Assembly: GCA_015075185.1 (NCBI GenBank)
Contig: JABTUW010000005.1
Span: 248,001-312,000 of the forward strand
DNA: 64,000 nt
Direction of reading: 5' to 3'
From: Anaerolineales bacterium
Lineage (GTDB): Bacteria; Chloroflexota; Anaerolineae; 4572-78; J111
Part shown: positions 9,203 to 17,395 of the stretch, piece by piece
How the letters are laid out: every line of letters starts with the position of its first letter
How positions within the stretch are numbered: position 1 is the stretch's first letter
Made by a program: the position numbers and the translations under genes
The notes under the pieces: model-generated
What the model was told of the DNA's origin: nothing
What the model saw: only the letters and a program-made list of their open reading frames with translations
The model's database searches: none

Positions 9203-10140
9203 GCACTCATCTCCGGGGCAGAGCCGTTCTGTAATAAATGCTGCGCCATCATCTCGCCCACCCGGCGGGCTGAGGCGGTCATAATATCCAGGTTGCCGGC
9301 GTAAGGCGGCAGGTAATCACCGGCCCCTTCAACTTCAAGCAGCAGCACCACCACTGTTTTGAGACCCGCAGGGGTCTCACGCTGGTCGAGGACAGGCGGA
9401 TTCTTGAGCCGGTAGCCCGGCACGTACTGCTGCACTTCGGCCACCATCTGTTCCACCGAGCCAAAAATGGCCGCTTCGTCAAACTCGCTGGCCGCCGGGA
9501 TGAGGTAGACGGTGTTGCGCATCAGAATAGGCGGGTCGGCCGGATTGAGGATAATGATGGCCTTGCCTTCGGCCGCGCCGCCGATAACTTCCAGTCCGCG
9601 GGCGGTGGTAAAGGTAAACTCGTCAATATTCTGGCGGGTACCGGGGCCGGCAGAGCGGCTGGCGACGGTGCTGACCATCTCGGCGTAAGCCAGCGGCGCG
9701 ACCCGGCTGGCGGCATAAACCAGGGGTATCGTCGCCTGGCCGCCGCAGGTAATCAGGTTGACATTCGGCTGGTCCATGTGTTGGGTTAGATTTACCGGGG
9801 GGATGACGTAAGGGCCGCGGGCGGCAGGAGTCAGATCAACCGCAATCCGGCCGGCCTCACGCAGGGCTTTGGCATGGCGCACATGGGCAGAGGCGCTGGT
9901 CGCGTCGAAAACTATCTTCAGTTCAGGGTCGGCCAGGACGGCCTGGATGCCCTCGTGGCTGGCCTCAATCCCCAAGGAGCGAGCGCGGGCCAGCCCCTCG
10001 GAAGCCGGCTCGATACCGGCCAGCAGGGCTAGCTCCATCGGTCCGGGCTGCTTCAGGAGTTTATACATCAAATCCGTCCCGATATTACCCGAACCCAGGA
10101 TGGCTACTTTAACCCGGCCATTCCTAACTGCTGCTACCAT
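9199..10140 (-). CDS. Acetaldehyde dehydrogenase (acylating)
   Basis: About 313 aa. It oxidises acetaldehyde with CoA to acetyl-CoA as the partner of the aldolase. N-terminal Rossmann motif VKVAILGSGNIGTDLM, and the catalytic Cys in NLITCGGQATIPLVYA near residue 126. The start at 10140 was chosen because the protein then begins just before the NAD-binding strand and GAGAGGCGG lies upstream; the 32 extra codons of the longer frame lie inside the preceding regulator gene. It overlaps that gene by 17 nt. Confidence 0.94.
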   Translation of the reverse strand: MVAAVRNGRVKVAILGSGNIGTDLMYKLLKQPGPMELALLAGIEPASEGLARARSLGIEASHEGIQAVLADPELKIVFDATSASAHVRHAKALREAGRIAVDLTPAARGPYVIPPVNLTQHMDQPNVNLITCGGQATIPLVYAASRVAPLAYAEMVSTVASRSAGPGTRQNIDEFTFTTARGLEVIGGAAEGKAIIILNPADPPILMRNTVYLIPAASEFDEAAIFGSVEQMVAEVQQYVPGYRLKNPPVLDQRETPAGLKTVVVLLLEVEGAGDYLPPYAGNLDIMTASARRVGEMMAQHLLQNGSAPEMSA

Positions 10141-10927
10141 GCGAGGTTTTCCGCCTCTCTTTCGCCAACTCAATGTAGCCGAGGTTTTTGGAGACTTGCT
10201 GGCAGGTGCTGATAATCGCCGCGCGGTACTCATCACTGCTGCGCCGGAAACGATAGGCCGGCGCAGCCAGACTCATGGCGGCAATGACCTGCCCGGTGTA
10301 ATCTCGAATCGGGGCGGCGACGCAGCACAGGTCGGGGAGCACTTCTTCCAGGTCGCAGGCATAACCTTGTTTGCGGACCCGGTCCAATTCGCTTTGCAGT
10401 TTAGCAATGGTGGTAATAGTCTGGCTGGTGAAGGCCGCCAGGCCTTGCTCTTCGACAATTTGGAGCACCCGCGACCAGGAGCAGTGCGCCAGCAGGACCT
10501 TCCCGACGGCACTGCCATGAGCCGGCAGCCTGGCCCCCAGGCCAGTAATGTCTACCCTGACCGCCTGGTGGCCCTGCAGCTTGTCGGCATAAAGCACCAT
10601 ATTGCCGTCGAGCACAGCCAGGTGAATGGTTTCGCGGTACTTCGCCTCTAACCGTTCCATGGCCTGTCGCGCTTCTACCCTGAACTCGGTGCTGTCGAGC
10701 AGAATTTGGCTGTAGGTCAACAGCCGCCAGCCCAGGCAGTAGCGGCCCGCATCGGTGTGGCGCAGTAACCCAAGATGGGTTAAAGTCGCCAGCAGGGCGT
10801 GGGCGCTCGACTTGGGTATTTTGAGCGAAGCGGCCACTTCGCTGACGCCCCACTCCGCACTTTCCCGGTCAAATAAATCTAAAACCTGGCCTGCTTTTTG
10901 GACGGTGCTTAACATATTTGTCCCCAT
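10124..10927 (-). CDS. IclR-family transcriptional regulator
   Basis: 267 aa. N-terminal winged helix-turn-helix (LDLFDRESAEWGVSEVAASLKIPKSSAHALLATL, given here only to mark residues about 18-50; the recognition part is IPKSSAHALLATL), followed by the IclR effector domain with GSAVGKVLLAH near residue 130 and DLEEVLPDLCCVAAPIRDYTG near residue 200. IclR proteins commonly control aromatic catabolism and bind pathway intermediates. It lies inside the operon, second after the dioxygenase, so it probably controls this operon. Start may be Met1 or Met5 (10915). Confidence 0.93.
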   Translation of the reverse strand: MGTNMLSTVQKAGQVLDLFDRESAEWGVSEVAASLKIPKSSAHALLATLTHLGLLRHTDAGRYCLGWRLLTYSQILLDSTEFRVEARQAMERLEAKYRETIHLAVLDGNMVLYADKLQGHQAVRVDITGLGARLPAHGSAVGKVLLAHCSWSRVLQIVEEQGLAAFTSQTITTIAKLQSELDRVRKQGYACDLEEVLPDLCCVAAPIRDYTGQVIAAMSLAAPAYRFRRSSDEYRAAIISTCQQVSKNLGYIELAKERRKTSHGSSS

Positions 10928-10941
10928 GATACAAGCCTACC

Positions 10942-11922
10942 TCAGCGGCCGATCTCCGCCAGACTGTGGCCCGGCACAACCGGCGTGCCATAGCGATAAA
11001 AGGTCCTGGGTAACTGGCCGCCATACCAGATGCTGCTCTTCTCCAAATCCACTTCGTTGGCGACGTCCCAGACCACGGTCTGCCAATCCGGGTCAAAAAT
11101 TAAGTAGCCGGTATCGCCAAACAGTTCGATGCGGTTGCCGCCCGGCTCAAAGCAGTACAGAAAATAGGCCTGGGTCGTGCCGTGCTTGGCTGGACCGGCC
11201 TCGATGCGCACGTCATACTCACTGAAGATGTCGGCGATATCGAGCAGGTGCTGGGGGACGCCGTACCAGTAGGCGACGTGGTGAAACCGGCCGCGCGAAC
11301 CGGTCGCATCGCGCATCAAGGCCAGTTCATGGACCAGGGCACTCACGCTCAACCAGGCGCCTACCTCCGCCCCGCCGTCGCCTATCTTTTGCTCGCGCAC
11401 CCGAAAATCAAGCGCCTCGGTCACAAAACGGCGATTCAGCGGCACGTCGCTGACCATCAGATTCACATGGTCAATCCGGCGTACCGGCACGCCGCGCAGA
11501 GGCCGCCTGGAGGGCCGGTTGCGCAGCTTACCCTTCAATTCGGGCGACGCCTGGAAATAATCAAGCTCCCACAATATCTTCATGGCATGCCCATCGGGGG
11601 TGCGGAACTTATACGCTGAACCGTGAGCGTAATCCTGATCCGTCCAGCCGAGGCCCAATTCTGTGGCTGCGATGGCTTTGACCCGCCGTTCCAGCGCTTC
11701 GCGCGAGCAGGCGCGCCAGGTAACTTCCTCGAGGCCAGGCTGGGCCGCTTCGGTGATTTTGAGGGTGTACTGGTAAAAATCTTCGTAAGCCCGCAGGTAA
11801 ACCGACTGCCCCTCGCGGTGGCTAATCTCCATCCCAAGCATGTCGTGGAAAAAGGCAACCGACTCGTCGGGTTTGGGCGAATAGAGCGCAATGCTAACCA
11901 ATTGAGCAAGGTCTGTGTTCAT
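10942..11922 (-). CDS. Extradiol catechol 2,3-dioxygenase (VOC, type I)
   Basis: 326 aa with two tandem VOC halves. The C-terminal half keeps the three iron ligands in the expected context: His in RRIDHVNLMV (about residue 151), His in GRFHHVAYWYG (about 215) and Glu in GGNRIELFGD (about 265), with further active-site residues around them. It opens catechols next to the diol using O2. It is the first gene of the minus-strand operon, 15 nt before the IclR gene. No ring hydroxylase is present in the window, so catechol must come from elsewhere. Confidence 0.93.
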   Translation of the reverse strand: MNTDLAQLVSIALYSPKPDESVAFFHDMLGMEISHREGQSVYLRAYEDFYQYTLKITEAAQPGLEEVTWRACSREALERRVKAIAATELGLGWTDQDYAHGSAYKFRTPDGHAMKILWELDYFQASPELKGKLRNRPSRRPLRGVPVRRIDHVNLMVSDVPLNRRFVTEALDFRVREQKIGDGGAEVGAWLSVSALVHELALMRDATGSRGRFHHVAYWYGVPQHLLDIADIFSEYDVRIEAGPAKHGTTQAYFLYCFEPGGNRIELFGDTGYLIFDPDWQTVVWDVANEVDLEKSSIWYGGQLPRTFYRYGTPVVPGHSLAEIGR

Positions 11923-11945
11923 GGTACCCCCTCGGACTTTGAAAA

Positions 11946-11975
11946 CAGTAGACGGTAATCGGTAGACGGTAGACA
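11946..11975. repeat. Second copy of the GTAGACG-rich repeat
   Basis: Degenerate tandem GTAGACGGTA units just upstream of the dioxygenase start, closely matching the copy at 8130-8160. Such repeats directly before start codons could lie in the 5' leader. Confidence 0.5.
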
Positions 11976-12075
11976 GGAAAGTTATCTACTCCTGCTACTT
12001 TGCGGCCTTATTTCGTTACCCGCACCTGCGCTGGGATAGGTGTTGGTAGCAGGCCAAACACTTGTGGATACTTCT

Positions 12076-12103
12076 ATTATATAGGTCTTTAACCTCTTGC
12101 CAA
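12076..12103 (-). promoter_or_regulatory. Sigma70-like promoter of the meta-cleavage operon
   Basis: On the minus strand, TTGGCA (12103-12098) and a perfect TATAAT (12081-12076) are separated by 16 bp, about 155 nt before the dioxygenase start. The 372-bp gap 11923-12295 otherwise holds the repeat at 11946, the direct repeats at 12134-12164 and a hairpin at 12252-12270. Confidence 0.6.
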
Positions 12104-12133
12104 CCATCTTGTTCGTATATGCCGAAAATATGT

Positions 12134-12164
12134 GATATATTCTGAAAAAGTTCTCGATATATTC
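12134..12164. promoter_or_regulatory. Paired GATATATTC direct repeats, possible regulator site
   Basis: GATATATTC occurs at 12134-12142 and 12156-12164, 22 bp apart (two helical turns). They lie just upstream of the minus-strand -35 box, a position suited to an activator such as the operon's IclR protein. Assignment is inference. Confidence 0.35.
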
Positions 12165-12251
12165 GGAATAACCGAACAATTCCCTTGATAACAAGGGGCC
12201 TTTTAGCGATACTTAAGGGCATCGTTAAAATCAAAGATTACTACTCAGCCT

Positions 12252-12270
12252 GGAGGTGCAACGCACCTCC
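12252..12270. promoter_or_regulatory. Hairpin in the leader of the CMD-family gene
   Basis: A perfect 8-bp inverted repeat (12252-12259 with 12263-12270, 3-nt loop) lies 25 nt before the start codon at 12296. Confidence 0.4.
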
Positions 12271-12295
12271 GTAGCTAAAATTAAAGGTGAAATCT

Positions 12296-12727
12296 ATGAG
12301 TCAAAATGACACTGATCATGCGCTGCAGAGTGCGAGCCTCCCCCCATTGCAGATGGAGGAGACCGAAGTCGAGGGGCTGCGCCAGGTCTACGTTGAGCTG
12401 ATCGGCTTTGTTCCTCCCCGGATTCAAGCCCGGACCGATTTGCTGGCCCGGTTGGACCCAGAACTGCTGACCATGCAGGAAGCCATTCGCCTAAAAGCAA
12501 TGTATCCCTCTTGTTTTGACACCAAGACGGCCCAATTGATGCTGTTTGGGATGCTGCTTATGACCCTGGCCGACGCTGCTCGCCTGCACGCCATTGCCGC
12601 GCGCCGGGCCGGAGCCGACTGGGAGGAGCTAAGCGCCGTGGTTAACCTGGCTTTTCTCTTTCGCGGCCTGCCCGCCGCAAACCTGGGCGCGCAAATTATC
12701 CAGAGTATTGCCGAAGCAGAAGCCTGA
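12296..12727 (+). CDS. Carboxymuconolactone decarboxylase (CMD/AhpD-like) family protein
   Basis: 143 aa, mostly helical. The central part (EAIRLKAMYPSCFDTKTAQL and GMLLMTLADAARLHAIAARR) matches the CMD fold, with a helix bearing the family His (ARLHAIAARRAGA). The CxxC peroxidatic pair of AhpD is absent, so peroxidase activity is unlikely. AAAGGTGA precedes the ATG at 12296; an upstream GTG at 12287 overlaps the ribosome site. It is divergent from the meta-cleavage operon and may take part in aromatic or lactone metabolism, but the function is not settled. Confidence 0.75.
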   Translation: MSQNDTDHALQSASLPPLQMEETEVEGLRQVYVELIGFVPPRIQARTDLLARLDPELLTMQEAIRLKAMYPSCFDTKTAQLMLFGMLLMTLADAARLHAIAARRAGADWEELSAVVNLAFLFRGLPAANLGAQIIQSIAEAEA

Positions 12728-12736
12728 TTGGAATAA

Positions 12737-12767
12737 GGTGCATCGCACTTTGAAAATGCGATGCACC
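12737..12767 (+). terminator. Hairpin after the CMD-family gene
   Basis: An 11-bp perfect inverted repeat (12737-12747 with 12757-12767) starts 9 nt after the stop codon. There is no T run behind it, so it may act as an mRNA-stabilising hairpin or a weak terminator. Confidence 0.45.
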
Positions 12768-12798
12768 TATACACACTATGCCAATATCAGCGGTTGGC

Positions 12799-13008
12799 TT
12801 AGTTCTTGATGAATTTTTCAAAAACCGCGCCAAAATCTTTGAGCATGTAGGTGTCGTGGGCCTGCTTCAGCCAGGCGAAGGCATACTGGTTGATGGCTTT
12901 GAATTGTTCTTCGAGGGAGTTTGAGGCCGTCCCCAGACTATCCTGAGCATATTGCCGAAGTTTCTCATTTTCCCGCTGGATTGACCCAATTTTGATACTG
13001 TATTCCAC
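12799..13008 (-). pseudogene. Small unrecognised ORF, probably a gene fragment
   Basis: 69 codons from a GTG with no clear ribosome site. The product is helical and charged, ending in KDFGAVFEKFIKN. The family is not recognised. The putative start lies inside a transposase-like remnant in another frame (12996-13052), which suggests that the 5' part of the gene was lost or replaced. It could be an intact small gene, but the weak start and the debris next to it argue against this. Confidence 0.35.
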
Positions 13009-13052
13009 AGGGCTATGGCCGCAATCACCAGGTTGAGACCCACTGGGATGCC
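12996..13052 (-). pseudogene. Tn3-family transposase C-terminal remnant
   Basis: Minus-strand translation gives GLNLVIAAIALWNTV, which matches the conserved GLNLV..AI.LWNTVYLERA block near the C-terminus of Tn3-family transposases. The match stops after about 16 residues, and no other part of the transposase or inverted repeats is seen here. Confidence 0.45.
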
Positions 13053-13065
13053 AGTTTGACCTTAT

Positions 13066-13200
13066 TTACCTCAGCACATCGGTCGTTGGGTTGTCACCGG
13101 TAACTAGACCTTCATCTCGCGCCCAATGGAAAAGGTTGACAGCGCTGTATCTTTCAAAACTATGTTGGCAATATTTTGGACGCTTCCGGGCCAAAAGTGG
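13066..13200 (-). pseudogene. Tyrosine-recombinase core-binding-domain remnant
   Basis: The minus frame reads FERYSAVNLFHWARDEGLV then TGDNPTTDVLR and stops. This resembles the SAM-like core-binding domain of phage-type integrases, where a helix with FxxWxxxEGLI is followed by NP. The catalytic domain is missing. A perfect 16-bp palindrome lies just upstream at 13225-13240. Confidence 0.35.
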
Positions 13201-13293
13201 CAAGACTGAGCCCCAGCGACATTTGCACCTGCGCAGGTGCAGTTGTGGCTGCGGATCTGACCGATCCAAAGTCGGCTTTCGAGTGAGTAAAGA

Positions 13294-14403
13294 TTACATA
13301 ATTCTAACACAGACCGGTGTCGGCACATCCACCCTATGACCTGTCGCACTGAAATCACCGGATGTGGGGTCGAGCCTGAAGGTAATAACGCTTTCTGTGT
13401 CCTGATTGGCGACCACCAGGAATTCTCCAGCCGGGTCAATCCCGAAGTGCCGGGGGGTTTTTCCCTGTGTACTCCTATACCCCATACACGTAAGCCTGCC
13501 GTTCTCCTGATCAATGGCGTAGATCACGATACTATCATGTCCACGATTCGAGCCGTAGAGGAACTTGCCCGAGGGAGAGATTTGCACCTCGGCGCAAGTG
13601 TTTGTACCTTGGAAGTCCTCAGGGAGCGTGGAAAGAGTTTGAATTTCTCGCAGCATCCCTCCCTTAGCCTTCTCGTATCGAAAAGCCGTCAACGTGGAGT
13701 TAAGTTCATTAATGAGATAGGCGTACCCACCTCCCGGATGCGCCACCAATTGACGTGGCCCAGCGCCCCGAGTCACCTCGACCCAGGGCTCCTCGTTCGG
13801 TTCCAGTTTGCCCCGTTCTGCGTCAAATTTATAGACCATCAATTTATCAATCCCAAGGTCAGGTACGAAAACGTAGCGTCCGGCGTTGTCCAGGGTGACG
13901 GCATGCGCATGAGGACCGGATTGACGGACTGGATCGGCACTTGAACCCTGGTGTTGGATGACATCCGTCGCGTCTCCCAAAGAGCCGTCCTCCCGGATCG
14001 GCAGCACACAGACACTGCCGCTCATGAAATTGGCCACCAGCACATATCTTCCTGTCCTATCAACTGTCAGGTGACAGGGATCTGTCCCATGACTGGGCTG
14101 CTGGTTGAGGAATCTTAGCCTCCCACTGTCCGGGTCCACCAGAAAAGCACTGACTGCGCCAGTTGGAGTATTCTCGAACTCCTTCAGTTCATTGACGGCA
14201 TACAGAAATCGGAGAGAAGCATCAAAGGCCAGGTAGGAGGGGTTCCGCACGCCTTCGGCCAAACCGCATGGCTTCAACGCTCCTGAAGCGCCATCAAGCC
14301 TGTACACATAGATACCCTCACCCTTCCCCTGGAGAATCTTTCCGGTCCCAAACAGAATTGGCTCGGTATAGGTTCCGATGAAAACCAAGCTATGTTTCGA
14401 CAT
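13294..14403 (-). CDS. Lactonase-family beta-propeller protein (6-phosphogluconolactonase-like)
   Basis: 369 aa, the usual size of the YbhE/Pgl seven-bladed propeller family. Characteristic pieces are FIGTYTEP at the N-terminus, HGTDPCHLTVDRTGRYVLVA and GPHAHAVTLDNAGRYVFVPD in the middle, and PRHFGIDPAGEFLVVANQ near the end. The family hydrolyses sugar lactones; the His-containing repeats are at the expected places. It is the last gene of the long minus-strand glycoside operon, 8 nt after the GH3 gene. Likely role: opening a lactone made by the pathway's sugar oxidoreductase (inference). Confidence 0.85.
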   Translation of the reverse strand: MSKHSLVFIGTYTEPILFGTGKILQGKGEGIYVYRLDGASGALKPCGLAEGVRNPSYLAFDASLRFLYAVNELKEFENTPTGAVSAFLVDPDSGRLRFLNQQPSHGTDPCHLTVDRTGRYVLVANFMSGSVCVLPIREDGSLGDATDVIQHQGSSADPVRQSGPHAHAVTLDNAGRYVFVPDLGIDKLMVYKFDAERGKLEPNEEPWVEVTRGAGPRQLVAHPGGGYAYLINELNSTLTAFRYEKAKGGMLREIQTLSTLPEDFQGTNTCAEVQISPSGKFLYGSNRGHDSIVIYAIDQENGRLTCMGYRSTQGKTPRHFGIDPAGEFLVVANQDTESVITFRLDPTSGDFSATGHRVDVPTPVCVRIM

Positions 14404-14411
14404 GTTTTTCC

Positions 14412-16910
14412 TTAGATGACCGTGTCGGTCAAGCGGAACCTGGCTCGCGCTTGAATATCTTGCGCTGATCTGCCAAGCAACACCTCAAACTCGCCGGCCT
14501 CCGCTACCCAGGCCTGCTGCGCATCATCCCAGTAGGCCAGCGCTTGCCGGTCGAGGGTCAACGTCACCGTCTTCGTCTGACCGGGCGCTAAGGCAACCTT
14601 GGCAAAACCTTTTAGTTCCTTCGGGGGGCGGGTAAGGCGGGCCGTGACGTCATGCACATACAATTGGACAACCTCTTGCCCCGGCCGCGGGCCGGTGTTG
14701 GTCACGTCCACATGGACGGTCAATTGACTGTCCGGCGTGATGGCCTCCGCGCTGAGGCGGAGGTTGGCGTAGGCAAAGCTGGTATAGGAGAGGCCAAAGC
14801 CAAAGGGGAACAGCGGCTCGACCCGCTTCTTATCGTAATAACGGTAGCCCACAAAAATGCCCTCACCGTAACGTACCCGGCCATTCTCGCCGGGGTAGTT
14901 GATAAACGCCGGGTTATCTTCCAGTCGAACCGGGAACGTTTGCGGCAGTTTGCCGGAAGGATTGACTTCGCCAAAAAGCACGTCGGCAATGGCGTTGCCG
15001 CATTCCTGGCCGGGATACCAGGCTTGCATGACCCCGGCGACCTGATCGAGCCAGGGCATGGTCACCGGCCCACCCGTTTGCAGCACGACGACGGTGCGGG
15101 GATTGGCGGCGGCGACACGGGCAATCAGTTCATTCTGACGACCCACCAGGTCCATATGGGGCCGGTCTTGACCCTCGCTGTCCCACTCACCGGTCAAACC
15201 GGCGCAGATAACGGCCACATCGGCTGTGGCGGCCAGAGCCACGGCCCGTTCAATCGCTTCATCGCCGAGCGGCTGGAACACACCGATCCTTAGTGTGGCC
15301 AGGGTAGGCGCATTTCGGCGGCTATACTCAATTGTCAGATCATACGGCTGTCCGGCCCGAAGTTCCATTACGCCGATGGCTTCCTGGCTGCCAAATGTGA
15401 AATAACTATCTCCCGGCTGCCAGGCGTCCCAGTTATCCACCACCAAATGTCCGTTCACAAACATCCGGCTCAAACCGGCGCTGACCAGGCTGAAGTGATA
15501 TTCGCCACTGGTCTCAGGGGTAAAGCGGGTGGTGAGGCGGGCCGAAAAATTGGCCCGCTCTACGCCCGGCCCTACGGCATCCAACCACATTAATTCCGTT
15601 TCCGGCGTCTGTTTGCGGAACACCACCGGGCCGGACAGGTCGAGGCTGTTGAAGTATTCGGCGTTGAGGCCGGGCTGTCCCTCCAGCGAGACAAGCTGCC
15701 GGACGGGGAGCAGCGGTAAATATTTGTAATTGGTGCAGCCCAGTTCATAGCCAATCTCAACGGCTCCCCCCGCCTGGGCCGTAATCCCTTCCAGGGGGCT
15801 GACCCGGTAGTGCGCGTTTACCTGGGCGCTGCCGCCACCCATAATCTGGGCAGTTTTGGCGTTGGGGCCGATGACGGCCAGCGTGGTCAGCGCCTGTTTA
15901 TCCAGGGGCAGGACTCCGTTGTTCTTCAACAAAACGATGCCTTCGGCTCCGGCGCGCCGAATGAGGGCGCGGTGCTCCGGGCGATCAAGGGCCTGTTCGT
16001 CGGGAATGGTGGGGTCGTCAAATGCGCCCACCCGCGCGATGAGGCGCAGTACCCGCCGGGCGCTTTCCTTCACCACCTCCGGGCTGACCTGCCCGGCTCG
16101 GACGGCCTGGACGAGTTTTGCTCCCCGTTCTCTGGCCGGGCCGGGCATCTCCAAATCAAGGCCCGCCTCAACCGAGGTCGGGCTGTGGTGGGCAAACCAG
16201 TCGGACATCACCACGCCATCGAAACCCCACTCATCCTTGAGAATACCGCGCAACAACTGGGGGTGGTCTCCCGCGTACGTGCCGTTGACTTTGTTGTATG
16301 CGCTCATCACCGCCCAGACCCGCGCTTCTTTGACGGCCGCTGCAAAGGGCGGCAGATAGATTTCGCGCAGGGGGCGCTCGTCAATTTCACAATTGATGGT
16401 CATGCGTTGGAATTCCGACTCGTTGCCGACATAGTGCTTGACGGTGGCAGCCACGCCCCGGCTCTGCACGCCTTTGATATAGGCTACGACTATTTGGGCC
16501 GACAGGCAGGGATCTTCGGAATAGCACTCAAAATTGCGCCCATTCAGCGTGGAACGGTGGATGTTTACCGTTGGTCCAAGCAGCACCCGCGCCCCTTTTG
16601 ATTCAGCTTCCTCGCCCAGCGCTTGACCAATTTGCTCCACCAGCCCTGTATTCCAGGTGGAGGCCAGGGAAATCCCGACCGGGAAGCAAGCCGCCGCCAC
16701 GCCGCCGACGAGAGCGCCGCCGCCGCGCGCCCCGTTGGGGCCATCGCTCACTTTGATGGCCGGAATACCCAGCCGTTCGATCGGGACGGTCAACCAGAAG
16801 GATGCTCCGGCCAGCAGAGAGACTTGTTCCTCCAACGTCATGGCTTGCAGGAGCGCGTCAAGGCGCGCATCCACATCGGCTATAGCAGGATTATCTGTTT
16901 GGTGGATCAT
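14412..16910 (-). CDS. Beta-glucosidase, glycoside hydrolase family 3 with PA14 domain
   Basis: 832 aa without a signal peptide, so probably cytoplasmic. Order: GH3 N-terminal TIM barrel with substrate residues in KHYVGNESE (about 158-166) and nucleophile Asp237 in DGVVMSDWFAHHS; a PA14 insertion (about 395-540, starting LNAEYFNSLDLSGPV) in the second domain; GH3 C-terminal domain (TGGPVTMPWLD); and a fibronectin-III-like tail (about 720-825). This architecture is that of Chloroflexota and actinobacterial beta-glucosidases of the KmBglI/DesR type. AGAGGAAG precedes the ATG. It would hydrolyse imported beta-glucosides. Confidence 0.93.
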   Translation of the reverse strand: MIHQTDNPAIADVDARLDALLQAMTLEEQVSLLAGASFWLTVPIERLGIPAIKVSDGPNGARGGGALVGGVAAACFPVGISLASTWNTGLVEQIGQALGEEAESKGARVLLGPTVNIHRSTLNGRNFECYSEDPCLSAQIVVAYIKGVQSRGVAATVKHYVGNESEFQRMTINCEIDERPLREIYLPPFAAAVKEARVWAVMSAYNKVNGTYAGDHPQLLRGILKDEWGFDGVVMSDWFAHHSPTSVEAGLDLEMPGPARERGAKLVQAVRAGQVSPEVVKESARRVLRLIARVGAFDDPTIPDEQALDRPEHRALIRRAGAEGIVLLKNNGVLPLDKQALTTLAVIGPNAKTAQIMGGGSAQVNAHYRVSPLEGITAQAGGAVEIGYELGCTNYKYLPLLPVRQLVSLEGQPGLNAEYFNSLDLSGPVVFRKQTPETELMWLDAVGPGVERANFSARLTTRFTPETSGEYHFSLVSAGLSRMFVNGHLVVDNWDAWQPGDSYFTFGSQEAIGVMELRAGQPYDLTIEYSRRNAPTLATLRIGVFQPLGDEAIERAVALAATADVAVICAGLTGEWDSEGQDRPHMDLVGRQNELIARVAAANPRTVVVLQTGGPVTMPWLDQVAGVMQAWYPGQECGNAIADVLFGEVNPSGKLPQTFPVRLEDNPAFINYPGENGRVRYGEGIFVGYRYYDKKRVEPLFPFGFGLSYTSFAYANLRLSAEAITPDSQLTVHVDVTNTGPRPGQEVVQLYVHDVTARLTRPPKELKGFAKVALAPGQTKTVTLTLDRQALAYWDDAQQAWVAEAGEFEVLLGRSAQDIQARARFRLTDTVI

Positions 16911-16921
16911 ACTTCCTCTTT

Positions 16922-17374
16922 TCAGTCGTTCTCCAAAAGTTCTATTATTATCCCCAACTGTGTGTTCCCGTCGAAATAGGCATAGCGACCGCCTGTGTAC
17001 TCACCACGCTGTACCAGCGGGAGACCCTTAGCATCCAAATAGGCTGTCTTCGCCGCCATCTCTTTAATCTGGAAGGCAATGTGGTGCAGACTATCGCCGT
17101 GCCGGTCAAGCTGATCGTTCCAGGTGCTCGGCTCACCGATGGGCTCGATCAGCTCAAGGTCCACCTGTCCCAGGTGGAAAAACGCCAGCTTGGCCCGGGC
17201 CTCTGATGGCTTGCCCTCGTATTCGGTCTGAGCGCACTCATAGGTATCGGTGATTATGATCTCGGGTATCGGCAAGCCCAAAACCTCCGACCAGGCCCGT
17301 GCTTTGGCCTCAATATCTCGAACAATAATACCCACTTGGGTAATCGTTGTCGTACCCAATCCTGGCTCTGTCAT
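16922..17374 (-). CDS. VOC-family protein (glyoxalase/methylmalonyl-CoA epimerase-like)
   Basis: 150 aa single VOC module. Metal-ligand candidates are His/Gln early (TTITQVGIIVRDI), Glu in VDLELIEPIG, His in DSLHHIAFQIKEM and Glu in QLGIIIELLEND. Such proteins catalyse epimerisation, isomerisation or dioxygenation. AGGAGG lies before the ATG. Position between a sugar oxidoreductase and the GH3 glucosidase suggests a role on a keto-sugar or related intermediate, but the substrate cannot be read from the sequence. Confidence 0.8.
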   Translation of the reverse strand: MTEPGLGTTTITQVGIIVRDIEAKARAWSEVLGLPIPEIIITDTYECAQTEYEGKPSEARAKLAFFHLGQVDLELIEPIGEPSTWNDQLDRHGDSLHHIAFQIKEMAAKTAYLDAKGLPLVQRGEYTGGRYAYFDGNTQLGIIIELLEND

Positions 17375-17395
17375 ATTCTATCCTCCTTTTTTATT

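Noticed and set aside
9199..10236. Long N-terminus of the acetaldehyde dehydrogenase frame
   Set aside because: The extra 32 codons overlap the IclR gene and are not part of the family fold; the start at 10140 has a ribosome site.
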